The position numbers and the translations under genes are program-made. DNA of 43,750 nucleotides, taken from the NCBI GenBank assembly GCA_015521765.1, contig WANO01000059.1, positions 1 through 43,750 of the forward strand, written 5' to 3'. Shown piece by piece: positions 1 through 9,569 of this stretch (position 1 is its first letter; the number at the start of each line of letters is the position of its first letter). Source of the DNA: Desulfurococcales archaeon. Lineage in GTDB: Archaea; Thermoproteota; Thermoprotei_A; Sulfolobales; AG1. A model generated the notes under the pieces. The model worked only from the letters and a program-made list of their open reading frames with translations. It was not told the origin of the DNA and searched no databases.

Positions 1-11
1 ACGTAAAGGTT

Positions 12-335
12 GTGTTGGATTTCGTTGGTTCTCGGGGATCTATAGAGACATATATGGATCTTCTAGCCCCAAGAGGGCTATACGTTATCGTGGGCCTGGG
101 CTCTGCATATGGCCCAAGCATTCCTGTGCACCACATGGTTATTAGGGAGCTGTCTATATCCTCTGTGTTCTATGGCTCGATCCACGATCTCAGATCCGTT
201 GTGGACCTGGCCAGAAGAAAGGTGATAAACTATAGAGACTTCACCACGAAGATCACGCTGGACAGGGTTAATGAAGCCATGGAGAACCTCCATAGAGGCA
301 GAGCTGTGGGTAGGCAGGTAATAGAGTTTCGATAG
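12..335 (+). CDS. Zinc-type alcohol dehydrogenase-like protein, C-terminal part (gene truncated by window start)
   Basis: 'GSRGSIETYMDLLAPRGLYVIVGLGS...LARRKVINYRDFTTKITLDRVNEAMENLHRGRAVGRQVIEF' resembles the C-terminus of MDR alcohol dehydrogenases; ORF begins at window edge. Confidence 0.75.
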   Translation: MLDFVGSRGSIETYMDLLAPRGLYVIVGLGSAYGPSIPVHHMVIRELSISSVFYGSIHDLRSVVDLARRKVINYRDFTTKITLDRVNEAMENLHRGRAVGRQVIEFR

Positions 336-396
336 GTATCAGCGGTATATTTATTCTAGTTATTAGTAGCGATACACAATATTCACATCGGGTGTT

Positions 397-1593
397 TTGG
401 TGCTCATAGATCTAGAGGAGGCCCACAGAAGGATCAGGGAGGCGGGCTTTAGAGAGCCAAGTACCATAAAGCTGAAGACCCACGAGAGCTACGGAAAGAT
501 AATTGGGGAAGACATCAAGGCGCCTAAGGATATACCTAGCCACCCAGTATCGGCGATGGATGGCTACGCCATAAATAGCAGGGATCTAGCTAGATACGGC
601 AGGCTAAAGATTAGAGGGAAGATCTTTATAGGGGACACGCCGCCAGAGCTCAAGCCTGGAGAGGCATACTATATAGTTACTGGAGCACCGCTACCCTATG
701 GCGCGGACTCCATAGTTAGGGTGGAGGCCTCCAGGGTGGAGAATGGGTATATAGTTCCCGTTGAGAAGGTGTGGCCGGGCAAGGATGTTGTTTCTCCAGG
801 CGACGTGGTTAAGGGTGGTATGTACCTAGCTAGAAGAGGGGATCTTGTCGACCCCTACATGGTTTCCCTCCTACTCTATTCAGGAGTGTATGAGGTTCAT
901 GTCTATAGCTATAGCGTTGGGGTTCTAGCCGTGGGTAGCGAGCTCGCGAGGTACGACTCGGTGGAGGAGATAGGTGGATCTGGATCTATGGGGAGTAAAG
1001 TTGATAGCATATCACCCCTCATAATTGGTTTGCTTGGCTTCGGGTTCCCGAAATACCTGGGTGTATCGGTAGATAGTGAGGAATCCATATCAGAGGCCAT
1101 ATCGTCGGCGTTAGCGGAGCTCTATTCAGTTATAACTATAGGGGGGACCTCAGTCGGCGAGCGGGACCTCGTGAAGAAAGCAGTTAGAGAGCTGGGTGGG
1201 GAGCTGCTTTTTGAGGGTGTTAATGTTAATGTGCTGAAGAGAGGGTCTATAGGTGTTGTGGACGGGAAGCCGATAGCCATGCTTCCGGGACAGTGTGTCG
1301 CTGCAGCGGTCTTTTTCCATGAGTTCTACCTCCCTATAGTCTCTAGAGTTACCGGGTTGAGGCTTAATCTAGACGTGGCTGGCGTTTTAGGTGAGGATGT
1401 AGAGGTGGTTAGGAAGATGGATAGTCTCTACCTATTTAGGTATGGAGACGATGGTATGGTGTATCCGCTGAGGTGGGGTCCCGGGAGGTGCTTTGAGCTG
1501 GCTCAGGCATCCCTGTATGGGGTCTTGTCCAGGGGTAAGCTATATAGGAGGGGCTCTAAAGTTAGCTTGAGGAAATTGATTAGGTATGTCTAG
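397..1593 (+). CDS. moeA: Molybdopterin molybdenumtransferase MoeA
   Basis: 'HPVSAMDGYAI', 'IVTGAPLPYGADSIVRVE', 'GGTSVGERDLV', 'AMLPGQCVAA' are MoeA motifs. Confidence 0.9.
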   Translation: MVLIDLEEAHRRIREAGFREPSTIKLKTHESYGKIIGEDIKAPKDIPSHPVSAMDGYAINSRDLARYGRLKIRGKIFIGDTPPELKPGEAYYIVTGAPLPYGADSIVRVEASRVENGYIVPVEKVWPGKDVVSPGDVVKGGMYLARRGDLVDPYMVSLLLYSGVYEVHVYSYSVGVLAVGSELARYDSVEEIGGSGSMGSKVDSISPLIIGLLGFGFPKYLGVSVDSEESISEAISSALAELYSVITIGGTSVGERDLVKKAVRELGGELLFEGVNVNVLKRGSIGVVDGKPIAMLPGQCVAAAVFFHEFYLPIVSRVTGLRLNLDVAGVLGEDVEVVRKMDSLYLFRYGDDGMVYPLRWGPGRCFELAQASLYGVLSRGKLYRRGSKVSLRKLIRYV

Positions 1594-2275
1594 GGTATAT
1601 AGCTATATAGATGTAGCCGGTATAGTGCTTGCTGGGGGAGCCTCCAGCAGGTTTGGTGTGTATAAGTGTTTGAGGGATATAGATCTTAAGCCCATGCTTC
1701 TGAGGGTTGTCCATGCTCTAGATCACGGTGTCGTCGTCGCTAAGAAAGGATACAGGCTTGGATATGTTGAGGATCTGCTTCGTAGATCCGGCTTCAAGAT
1801 AGTTTACGACGATACAGACAGCTATAACCCCATACACGGTATAAGGGCCGGTATAGAGTATGTGGAATCCGAAAGAGTATTTATTGCTGCATGCGACTAC
1901 CCATACCTCAAGATGGAGGTCCCCCGCTATCTCTGCTCAAAGGAGTTCGATGCCGTGGTCCCCTACGATATCGATATCCATGTTCTTCTTGGGTGCTATA
2001 GCTCAGACGCGTTGAGGATGCGGGTTCACAGTCTAGGTAGACCACTGGATATGCTTGTTTTATTCTCCAGGGTCTATCTCGTGGGTACTGAGGAACTTAA
2101 GATGATTGATCCCTATTTGAGATCGTTGATAAATGTGAACTATCCGAACTACGTGTCTAGCTATAGGTACGATGTCTCGACACCCTCTCTCGCTCTCTAC
2201 AGTAGGTACGATGTAGCCGCTGTGGTGAGGAGAATTAGATCTATGGCAAGGGCGCTTGATCCCATGGAATATTAA
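1586..2275 (+). CDS. MobA-like molybdenum cofactor nucleotidyltransferase
   Basis: 'GIVLAGGASSRFGVYKCL' NTP-transferase motif, 'IAACDYPYL'; overlaps the moeA end. Confidence 0.75.
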   Translation: MSRVYSYIDVAGIVLAGGASSRFGVYKCLRDIDLKPMLLRVVHALDHGVVVAKKGYRLGYVEDLLRRSGFKIVYDDTDSYNPIHGIRAGIEYVESERVFIAACDYPYLKMEVPRYLCSKEFDAVVPYDIDIHVLLGCYSSDALRMRVHSLGRPLDMLVLFSRVYLVGTEELKMIDPYLRSLINVNYPNYVSSYRYDVSTPSLALYSRYDVAAVVRRIRSMARALDPMEY

Positions 2276-2374
2276 TAAATTAATACCATGTGTCTAGAGG
2301 GCGGGCTGGGTTCTTACCCATGATAGATTATATTGTGGATATGTATGGAGCCAATATATTAGGTGGTGCCACCC

Positions 2375-2686
2375 ATGATTATAGTGAGGACCAAGCTTAA
2401 CTCGGAGGATTATAAGCTGTTTAAGAATCTCTGTGAGAGTAATGGGCTCACTATATATGAGTGTGTGAGAAGAGCTATCCTAACCTATATGCAGGTTGAG
2501 TATTCGAGGCATCCTCTAATTAGATCTGTTTCATTGAGCGGTGACGAGGATAGGGATAGCGATCTCGACAGCTATAACGATCCTCTGGCCATAAACAAGT
2601 TTCTCTATGATCTCGATAGAAGGATCAATAATATAGAGAGCAAGCTAAGCATGCTTATCTATTCTTTAAATAGATCTAAAAAATAG
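2375..2686 (+). CDS. Small ribbon-helix-helix (CopG-like) candidate DNA-binding protein
   Basis: N-terminus 'MIIVRTKLNSEDYKLFKNLCESNGLTIYECVRRAILTYM' fits the RHH pattern. ORF track starts at GTG 2363; ATG at 2375 preferred. Confidence 0.5.
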   Translation: MIIVRTKLNSEDYKLFKNLCESNGLTIYECVRRAILTYMQVEYSRHPLIRSVSLSGDEDRDSDLDSYNDPLAINKFLYDLDRRINNIESKLSMLIYSLNRSKK

Positions 2687-2691
2687 CCGGT

Positions 2692-3462
2692 TTACTCATA
2701 TATATTTAGATCCAGATCGTTTATGAAGTCCGTGTATTCGCGGTCCCTTATAAGCTTCTGGTATGCTTCATCATAGTTTTTCGATGTTACGATGTATTCG
2801 CCAAGGTATCTAGCTATGAATCCAGCTATATCCTCTATTCTATCCAGGGGTATCTCGCCATCAAGTAGCAGGTCTAGAAGCTCTACCGGTGTAGGTATGA
2901 GCGGCTTTTTGGCGAGTAGCTTTCTGTGTGTTTTTAGTGTTTTTAGTGCGTTTTTGAAGAGCTTGTACTCGTCCAGGATAATCAGATCGTTGCTTCTCAC
3001 AGATTTAAGTATGTCTGTCTGGTCATCTCTAGATCTATATATCTTGATCCATTCGACAGGCTTAACCCCCCTACCGCCAGTGATCCTGTACCTGAGTACA
3101 AGCTCAGCCAACCTATAGCCTATCTCCTGGGATCTAATATAGCTCTGATCACTAAGATAGCAGTTGAGGTCTTTGTGCGGATACTGATTAACCATCTGGG
3201 AGATCTTGACTAGAAGCTCCCTCCACACCCTTAGATGGGCCCTACCCATATACCTTAAAGCTATCTCGTTGAGGTCACTGTATGTCGCGTCACTCCTCCT
3301 CAGACCGGCCAGAGCTATTTCATAGCATAAGTTTCTCGGTAGAGGTAACGCTATTGTTTCTACATGGTCTAGATAGCTGTCCAGAATCTCCGTTACTCTA
3401 TGTACAGCGGACTCTATAAAGGGCATTCCAACAACGAGCTTGTCTTTGGTCATGACCAGCAT
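2692..3462 (-). CDS. Conserved hypothetical archaeal protein (256 aa)
   Basis: Long ORF with protein-like composition; function not recognised. Confidence 0.6.
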   Translation of the reverse strand: MLVMTKDKLVVGMPFIESAVHRVTEILDSYLDHVETIALPLPRNLCYEIALAGLRRSDATYSDLNEIALRYMGRAHLRVWRELLVKISQMVNQYPHKDLNCYLSDQSYIRSQEIGYRLAELVLRYRITGGRGVKPVEWIKIYRSRDDQTDILKSVRSNDLIILDEYKLFKNALKTLKTHRKLLAKKPLIPTPVELLDLLLDGEIPLDRIEDIAGFIARYLGEYIVTSKNYDEAYQKLIRDREYTDFINDLDLNIYE

Positions 3463-3537
3463 TTTTTATTTGTTATAAAGAGGGTTTAAATACTTTATAT
3501 ATTATTACTCGATTATCTATTTTGAGGATGTCCGGCT

Positions 3538-3816
3538 ATGAAGGTTATTAAGAGAGACGGATCTAGAGAGGAGTTCGCTGTCGAGAAGGTTGTTGTGAGC
3601 TGCATGAAGACTGGCGCCCCTCTCGATGTGGCTAGGAAGATTGGTAAGATTGTTGAGGGCAGGCTGCTTGATAAGGGTGTTGAGGAGGTTTCGGCTAAGG
3701 AGCTTACGAAAATGATCCTTGAGCTCCTTAAGAGGGAGAACGAGGAGTGGTATAGGAACTGGATAGTGTTTGATAGAGCCGTTAAGAGGAGAAGAACCGA
3801 GGAGGAGCTGAAGTAG
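3538..3816 (+). CDS. Stand-alone ATP-cone domain protein
   Basis: 'MKVIKRDGSREEFAVEKVVVSCMKTGAPLDVARKIGKIVEGRLLDKGVEEVSAKELTKMILELLK' matches the ATP-cone pattern (KRDGsrE.F...Ki). Confidence 0.75.
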   Translation: MKVIKRDGSREEFAVEKVVVSCMKTGAPLDVARKIGKIVEGRLLDKGVEEVSAKELTKMILELLKRENEEWYRNWIVFDRAVKRRRTEEELK

Positions 3817-3912
3817 AGTTTAAACAGATACATATTGCCTAATGTGCTTAGTGCGTGTAGCTTAGCTATATTTATCTATCCTCTTAAATTATTTAATTTC
3901 TAGGATGTGGAT

Positions 3913-4476
3913 ATGATAAGGGCTTTTATAGCTGTGGAGATCGAGGATAGCGATGTTCTTTCAAGGATAGTGAAGGTGAAGAACGAGATAGCCTCGTCTG
4001 GGGCTGATGTGAAGCCTGTTGAGGACGAGAATATACACCTCACCCTAAGGTTTCTTGGCGAGTTCCCTGAGTCGGATCTATCGATTGTCCAGGGCGTTAT
4101 GGAGGATCTTAAGCGGTTTAGAAACTTCAAGATGCATGTTAAGGGTGTGGGTGTTTTTCCAAGCATACTTAGGCCCCGTGTCGTCTGGGTTGGCGTGTCC
4201 GAAGGTACCGATCAGCTTAGAGCCATCAGGAGGGCGATTGATACAGGGCTTGTTGGTGGTAGATTCCATAGGGATCAGCATGAGTTCACCCCACACATAA
4301 CTCTGGCTAGGGTTAGGGGATCTAGAAATATAGATAAGCTGATCGATGTAGTAAACATGTTCAGAGACCACGACTTCGGGTGGTCCCCAGTAACTAGGGT
4401 TGTGCTGAAGAGAAGCACCCTAACCCCTAGAGGGCCTATATATAGCGATATCATGGGTGTCGATCTGATTGAGTGA
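3913..4476 (+). CDS. thpR: RNA 2',3'-cyclic phosphodiesterase (ThpR/LigT)
   Basis: Two HxT motifs: 'ENIHLTLRFLGE' and 'EFTPHITLARV'. Track start GTG 3907; ATG 3913 also possible. Confidence 0.88.
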   Translation: MIRAFIAVEIEDSDVLSRIVKVKNEIASSGADVKPVEDENIHLTLRFLGEFPESDLSIVQGVMEDLKRFRNFKMHVKGVGVFPSILRPRVVWVGVSEGTDQLRAIRRAIDTGLVGGRFHRDQHEFTPHITLARVRGSRNIDKLIDVVNMFRDHDFGWSPVTRVVLKRSTLTPRGPIYSDIMGVDLIE

Positions 4477-5884
4477 GAAGCTCAAAAAAATCATCGAAGA
4501 CGCTAAGCCTAGGCTTAGGCCTAGCAGCGATGAGGTTGAGCGCGGCAAAAAGGTCTATAGCCTGATCGAGTCGAGACTGAAGGAGGCTTTCAGAGACTAC
4601 GGCTTCGAGATAACCCTTCAAGGGTCTTTCGCTAAGGGAACGGCTTTATCGGGAGATCTGGATCTAGACGTCTTCGTGCTTATCCCGAAGGAATACGGGA
4701 AAAAGTGGATTAAGGAGAACTTCATCTCTATGGCTCTAGAAGCCGTCAGGGACCTCAACCCTGGGGTTAGGTATGCTGAGCACCCCTATATCAGGGTGAG
4801 TGTCGATGGTGTTGAGGCCGATATTGTTCCAGCATTGAAAGTTTCAAGGGGCTCCGAGGCTGAGACAGCTACGGATAGGACCCCTTACCACACAGAGTTT
4901 GTTTTGAGGCATATGGATGAGTCGCTTAGAGATGAGGTTAGGTTGCTGAAGAGATTTATGAAGGTCGCCAACGTTTATGGTGCTGAGGTGAGGGTTGGGG
5001 GCTTCTCAGGGTACCTGGTTGAGCTTCTAATCATCAAATACGGATCATTCATTAGGGTTGTGGAGGACGCAGCATACAGGTGGAGGATCCCTGTAGAAAT
5101 ATATTTGGAGGGGTACTCGGATGCGATGGAGGATATCAAGAACATATATAGGGATTCAGCTATGTTTTTCCCCGACCCCGTCGATCCAAAGAGAAACGTC
5201 GCCGCCGCTGTATCGAGGAAAACACTATCTAAATTCATTGTTGCCTCGAAGCTCTTCCTCGATGATCCAAGCGACTCCTACTTCTTTCCAAAAGAACCTG
5301 GGCTGGATGTGGGCTCCATAGAAAAGATCTACTGTAGCGGAAGCCAATGCACCTGTCCAGTTGGTGTAGTGGTTAGGCTCAACAGCAGTGAGTCGCCAGA
5401 CAACATATGGGGTGAGATCAAAAGGATCGCCAGAAGACTATACAGGTCTCTAGAATCAGAAGGCTATGAGCCCCTCAGATACGGCTTTTTCTGGAACGAG
5501 CAGGGGGATCTTGGATTGATATACGTGGAGTTTAGGGACTGCATGTTTAGAGATCGGAAAATAGTTACTGGCCCCCCAGCACACGCTAGAGACTCGCTCA
5601 GGTTCATTAAGAAGCAGCTTAGCGGTGGATACGGGTTCTGGATAGATGATAGCGGGAGGGTTAAGGGTTACAGGAGCTGGAGATATGGATCGGTAACTGA
5701 TCTTATAGAGGCTAAGAAGCATCTGTTCACGGGTAAAAACATATATGGTGTTGCCAAAGTGGTTACTGGAATTAGAGATCTAGCTAAACTATTCGGAGAT
5801 AGAAGCTATAGGGAGTGGCTTATAGAGGAGGTTCTTGGCATACCCAAATACCTCTGGGACAGGTTCCAGCAGACGCTAATGTAG
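4469..5884 (+). CDS. cca: Archaeal (class I) CCA-adding tRNA nucleotidyltransferase
   Basis: 'LQGSFAKGTALSGDLDLDVFV' nucleotidyltransferase motif plus archaeal CCA-enzyme architecture; TTG start overlapping the thpR stop. Confidence 0.9.
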   Translation: MSEKLKKIIEDAKPRLRPSSDEVERGKKVYSLIESRLKEAFRDYGFEITLQGSFAKGTALSGDLDLDVFVLIPKEYGKKWIKENFISMALEAVRDLNPGVRYAEHPYIRVSVDGVEADIVPALKVSRGSEAETATDRTPYHTEFVLRHMDESLRDEVRLLKRFMKVANVYGAEVRVGGFSGYLVELLIIKYGSFIRVVEDAAYRWRIPVEIYLEGYSDAMEDIKNIYRDSAMFFPDPVDPKRNVAAAVSRKTLSKFIVASKLFLDDPSDSYFFPKEPGLDVGSIEKIYCSGSQCTCPVGVVVRLNSSESPDNIWGEIKRIARRLYRSLESEGYEPLRYGFFWNEQGDLGLIYVEFRDCMFRDRKIVTGPPAHARDSLRFIKKQLSGGYGFWIDDSGRVKGYRSWRYGSVTDLIEAKKHLFTGKNIYGVAKVVTGIRDLAKLFGDRSYREWLIEEVLGIPKYLWDRFQQTLM

Positions 5885-6039
5885 CTTTGCTCTGTATCCA
5901 TGTATCTACAGTGATCTCCAGACATTGCTGCTCACATCGGCGACACCTAAACCAGTTACGGATCAACATGCAAGGAAGCTAGCCGCCTCAATAGATTTAG
6001 GCATCTTCAAAGATACAGGGGCGGTAACGATAAAGATAT

Positions 6040-6843
6040 CTAAAGCTCCTTGTGGAGGTCCTCAAACACCTCGATCTCCTCTGGATTTCTAGCTAGATGC
6101 ATCAATCTATCCGCTATACACCTTATAGCCTCAGCCAGAACCTCTCTATTATCGTAGCCCTTCAGCAGGTTCTCAAGGGACCCCCTACTATGGTTCCTCA
6201 ACCTCGCCACCTCCCTAATCAACGCATCTAGAGCCCTAACGACATTATCTACAATAGTTATGTTTGCCATTCTCGCTGTTCTAGACAGTGGATTAAGATC
6301 TATAGCAACAACAAACTTGCCCAGCCTTCTAAGAGCCTCAGTCCTGTCCCCGTCCTCAAGCATAACCAAAACGACATCAGCTTTCAGTATTCCTCGAGAG
6401 CTCACAAGCCTTCTATCGCTAGATAACCCAGGAACACCCTCAACAACATCATCCACACCTACAACATCTCTAGCCCCAAACTCAGCTAGCTTCTCAGCGA
6501 TAAGCCGTGCACGTCTCTCGCTTCTGTGGAAGAGATTAACCTCTATAACAGCATCAATAGCTTTAGATAGCCTAACTATATGTTCAGCGGCTAGAGCGGC
6601 CGAATTACCGTTCACGCTTATCACGGGGTACGATGCCATCAGGAGTGATGCGGCAGCAGCCCTAATAGCCTTCATCGCCGGCTCGATCGTTTTCTCCCCT
6701 ATAAGGTAGTCGAAGCACTCCCCACGACCATGCGCTATGAGTCCTTGCGGAACTACGATGCCTTTTCTAAAGTCCTCGACAAGCTTCTCCCTAAGTATGA
6801 GAGACTCTCTTCTCGGGTGATCCTCTGGTATGTGGCTCAACAC
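6040..6843 (-). CDS. 4-phosphopantoate--beta-alanine ligase (archaeal phosphopantothenate synthetase, PPS)
   Basis: 'IPEDHPRRESLILREKLVEDF', 'GLIAHGRGECFDYLIGEKT', 'ADVVLVMLEDGDRTEALRRLGKFVVAIDLNPLSRTARMANITIVDN'. Confidence 0.9.
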   Translation of the reverse strand: MLSHIPEDHPRRESLILREKLVEDFRKGIVVPQGLIAHGRGECFDYLIGEKTIEPAMKAIRAAAASLLMASYPVISVNGNSAALAAEHIVRLSKAIDAVIEVNLFHRSERRARLIAEKLAEFGARDVVGVDDVVEGVPGLSSDRRLVSSRGILKADVVLVMLEDGDRTEALRRLGKFVVAIDLNPLSRTARMANITIVDNVVRALDALIREVARLRNHSRGSLENLLKGYDNREVLAEAIRCIADRLMHLARNPEEIEVFEDLHKEL

Positions 6844-7762
6844 TCTCTACCCTGAATCTCTTTCGTGTCAGCCTGTATATACCCAGGTAATCCAGATCTA
6901 GATCCCGCGCAACAGACAGTATAGGTTCGGAAACACCACCCACATCTCTACGGCCATAGACAAATATTAGGAGGAGCCTCTTTTTAACGAAGTACCCCGC
7001 AACCTCCCCCCTTCTAATTGAAGATCCCAAATGCTTCTTCAGCAAGTCCTCCAGATCGCTGGTTAGAAAGCCCACATTCCTAGAGAATCGCTGGGACTCT
7101 CCAATGAATCTATCTATAGATGGATCACGGATAAAAGAGCTGAATGCACGCTCCCCATACAGCTTGAACCTATCCATCAAACCCCTAAGCATATCCCTGG
7201 TGCTGTAGCCGCTCCTAAACCCCAAAACAAAAACCAGGAGCCCCTCACCAGGATCTATAGAGATAACCTCTCCCACCCCGGGACCCCCGGGCTTCAACCT
7301 AACAACCAGGCCGCCTCCAGTAGTTAATGCAGCCACATCCCCCAAGCCCGTGAGGGAGTAGACCTCATATATATGTGCGTATCTCGATGCTTCGCTATAT
7401 AGCTTGGAGGGGTCCCCTGAACCTGCGCTAGTGGATAGAGCTGAGTATATGTAGCTCAGCGAGGATACAGCACTGAGAGCGCCCCCATAGCCTATGGGTA
7501 CGGGAGAGTCTATATATATAGATACCTTGGCCAGCCCCCTGAAGTCTTTGGCAAATCTCTCTACGGGATCTATATGGATACATCTATTATTGATGTAGGT
7601 ATAGCAGATCTCTCTCCCACCCAGATCCTCTAGAACCACAGACCCAGCACTGATTTCTGGTGCTAGAAGCACACCAGCACCGATAGAGCCTGACTTGAGA
7701 GGATCACTGTCTATGGCTGGCTTCCAAAAACCGGAAACATGTAGCGGTGCCCTATATATCAT
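6791..7762 (-). CDS. Pantoate kinase (PoK, GHMP family)
   Basis: GHMP-like glycine/serine-rich loop 'PVPIGYGGALSAVSSLS', 'GLGDVAALTTGGGLVVR'; located between PPS and panB. Confidence 0.85.
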   Translation of the reverse strand: MIYRAPLHVSGFWKPAIDSDPLKSGSIGAGVLLAPEISAGSVVLEDLGGREICYTYINNRCIHIDPVERFAKDFRGLAKVSIYIDSPVPIGYGGALSAVSSLSYIYSALSTSAGSGDPSKLYSEASRYAHIYEVYSLTGLGDVAALTTGGGLVVRLKPGGPGVGEVISIDPGEGLLVFVLGFRSGYSTRDMLRGLMDRFKLYGERAFSSFIRDPSIDRFIGESQRFSRNVGFLTSDLEDLLKKHLGSSIRRGEVAGYFVKKRLLLIFVYGRRDVGGVSEPILSVARDLDLDYLGIYRLTRKRFRVESVEPHTRGSPEKRVSHT

Positions 7763-8604
7763 TGGCCCCCTCTCTTCAGACCATTAACTATTCTTCTCAA
7801 CGTCTTGATCCCTTCCTCATCGAGGCTCCAAAAATGATCCTGTGAAGGAAAGGCTCCCCTCTCGATCTCATCTATATAGCTTCTTAACGCATCAGACACC
7901 ATCTGGTAGAGGTTCAAGTATCTCTTGGCAAATGGTGGCGGGTTAGGGTTGAGCCCAACCAGATCGTGGAAGACCAGGATCTGGCCATCGCACCAGGGCC
8001 CCGAGCCTATACAGATCACCGGTATGCTGAGGAGTCTAGCAAGCTCCCTAGCTATATCGCTATATGTGAACTCGACAATAATTGAGAAGGCACCGGCCTT
8101 CTCCAGCTCTAAAGCAGACTCGAATATATATTTCATTTCATCTTCATCTCGACCCCTAAGCCTCAAGCCTCTAAGAAGAGCTCTCTGGGGATTGAGCCCA
8201 ACATGCCCCATAACTGGTATACCAGCATTGATCATTGCCTCAACCTTATCAATGATCTCTAAGCCACCCTCAACCTTAACAGCGTCGGCACCATGCCTAA
8301 TCAACTCTCCAGCATTTCTCACAGCTTCCCTCTTATCTACCTCATACGTTAGAAAAGGCATGTCAGCAACGATCAGGGATTTAGGGTTGGCGTTCACCAC
8401 ACCCTTTAAATGGTGCACAACCATATCCAGGGTTACCGGGTGAGTAGATCTGAATCCAAGAACAACCATGCCTAGGGAATCCCCAACAAGCAAGCCATCT
8501 ATACCTGCCTCATCCGCAATCCTGGCCTGGAAGTACTCGTAGGCCGTAACCATAGCTATCCTGCGGCCCTTCCTCTTCAGCTTGATGAAATCATGTGGAT
8601 TCAT
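7759..8604 (-). CDS. panB: 3-methyl-2-oxobutanoate hydroxymethyltransferase (ketopantoate hydroxymethyltransferase)
   Basis: 'MVTAYEYFQARIADEAGIDGLLVGDSLGMVVLGF', 'GHVGLNPQ', 'GIGSGPWCDGQILVFHDLVGL'-type motifs. Track start 8628; ATG at 8604 (MNPHDFIKLK) preferred. Confidence 0.93.
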   Translation of the reverse strand: MNPHDFIKLKRKGRRIAMVTAYEYFQARIADEAGIDGLLVGDSLGMVVLGFRSTHPVTLDMVVHHLKGVVNANPKSLIVADMPFLTYEVDKREAVRNAGELIRHGADAVKVEGGLEIIDKVEAMINAGIPVMGHVGLNPQRALLRGLRLRGRDEDEMKYIFESALELEKAGAFSIIVEFTYSDIARELARLLSIPVICIGSGPWCDGQILVFHDLVGLNPNPPPFAKRYLNLYQMVSDALRSYIDEIERGAFPSQDHFWSLDEEGIKTLRRIVNGLKRGGQ

Positions 8605-9523
8605 CTTTCTCTCTGGCAAAACAATCACTGTAATGGATATACTTAGCTAGATTATATAGCACCCTATTAGCTTTAAGATCCATGTTGAGCCTCTCAGCAA
8701 CCCTTATGAAGTACCCGTTTAGATAGTCTATCTCTATCTCCCTACACTTCAATCGATCTATAAGCATAGAGGAATAATTATCCCCTGTGGCCTCTGCGAT
8801 CCTTAATGTTTCTCTATAGGGGTCCACAGGAAGATCTATACCCACCCTCTCAGCAAGATCTATGAGCTCGCCGACAACAAGCTTCACGATCTGTTTGAGG
8901 TCCTCACTCAATATAGATCGATTCCTAACCCCAGCTATCATGGTTAATGGATTTATAGCCGAATTCACTATAGCTTTAACCCATCTATAAGGCTCGATAG
9001 ACTCTACTGGAGCTAGTTCGAGGTCCCTGAGGTCCCTTACAACGGCCTGGATAAACCGATCCGGCTTTGAGGATACCGGACCTATATAGCTTTTGGATCC
9101 TCCTACAACCATGTATTTATGGTCATTAAGGGGATACGCCCCATGATTAACAACGATGCTGAGAACCCGATCTCCATATCTATCCCTCAACGTCTCAAAT
9201 GCTCCAAACCCGTTTTGTGTAGCTATAATTATTGTGTCGCGACCCAGCTTATCTAGATGCATCAATAGGCTACCTATGCTGTATGATTTAACAGCCAACA
9301 CGACAATGTCTGAATCATTAATCCAGTCCTCAGAATCCAGTACTGTGGGTACCCCTCTAACTCTATGCCCACTGCTCCTTCTTTTATCAAACACCTCTAT
9401 ACTTCTTATCCTAGACCTGTCTCTGAAAACCAGATAGGGTTCGATACCGGATCTGTTTAGATAGTACGCGATCATAGATCCAACAGAACCAACCCCAATA
9501 ACGGCGTATCTAACGCTAATCAC
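8591..9523 (-). CDS. panE: 2-dehydropantoate 2-reductase
   Basis: 'YAVIGVGSVGSMIAYYLNRSG' Rossmann motif, 'LAVKSYS', 'TQNGFGAFE', 'RWVKAIVNSAINPLTMIAGVRN'. Confidence 0.88.
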   Translation of the reverse strand: MISVRYAVIGVGSVGSMIAYYLNRSGIEPYLVFRDRSRIRSIEVFDKRRSSGHRVRGVPTVLDSEDWINDSDIVVLAVKSYSIGSLLMHLDKLGRDTIIIATQNGFGAFETLRDRYGDRVLSIVVNHGAYPLNDHKYMVVGGSKSYIGPVSSKPDRFIQAVVRDLRDLELAPVESIEPYRWVKAIVNSAINPLTMIAGVRNRSILSEDLKQIVKLVVGELIDLAERVGIDLPVDPYRETLRIAEATGDNYSSMLIDRLKCREIEIDYLNGYFIRVAERLNMDLKANRVLYNLAKYIHYSDCFAREKDEST

Positions 9524-9569
9524 CCAGTAACTATATATAGTTAGAGGACTCTAGATATTAAATGGTAGA

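Noticed and set aside
6260-6709. 149-aa plus-strand ORF
   Set aside because: Antisense to the PPS gene.
7925-8443. 172-aa plus-strand ORF
   Set aside because: Antisense to panB; low-complexity Ser/Pro/Leu-rich translation.
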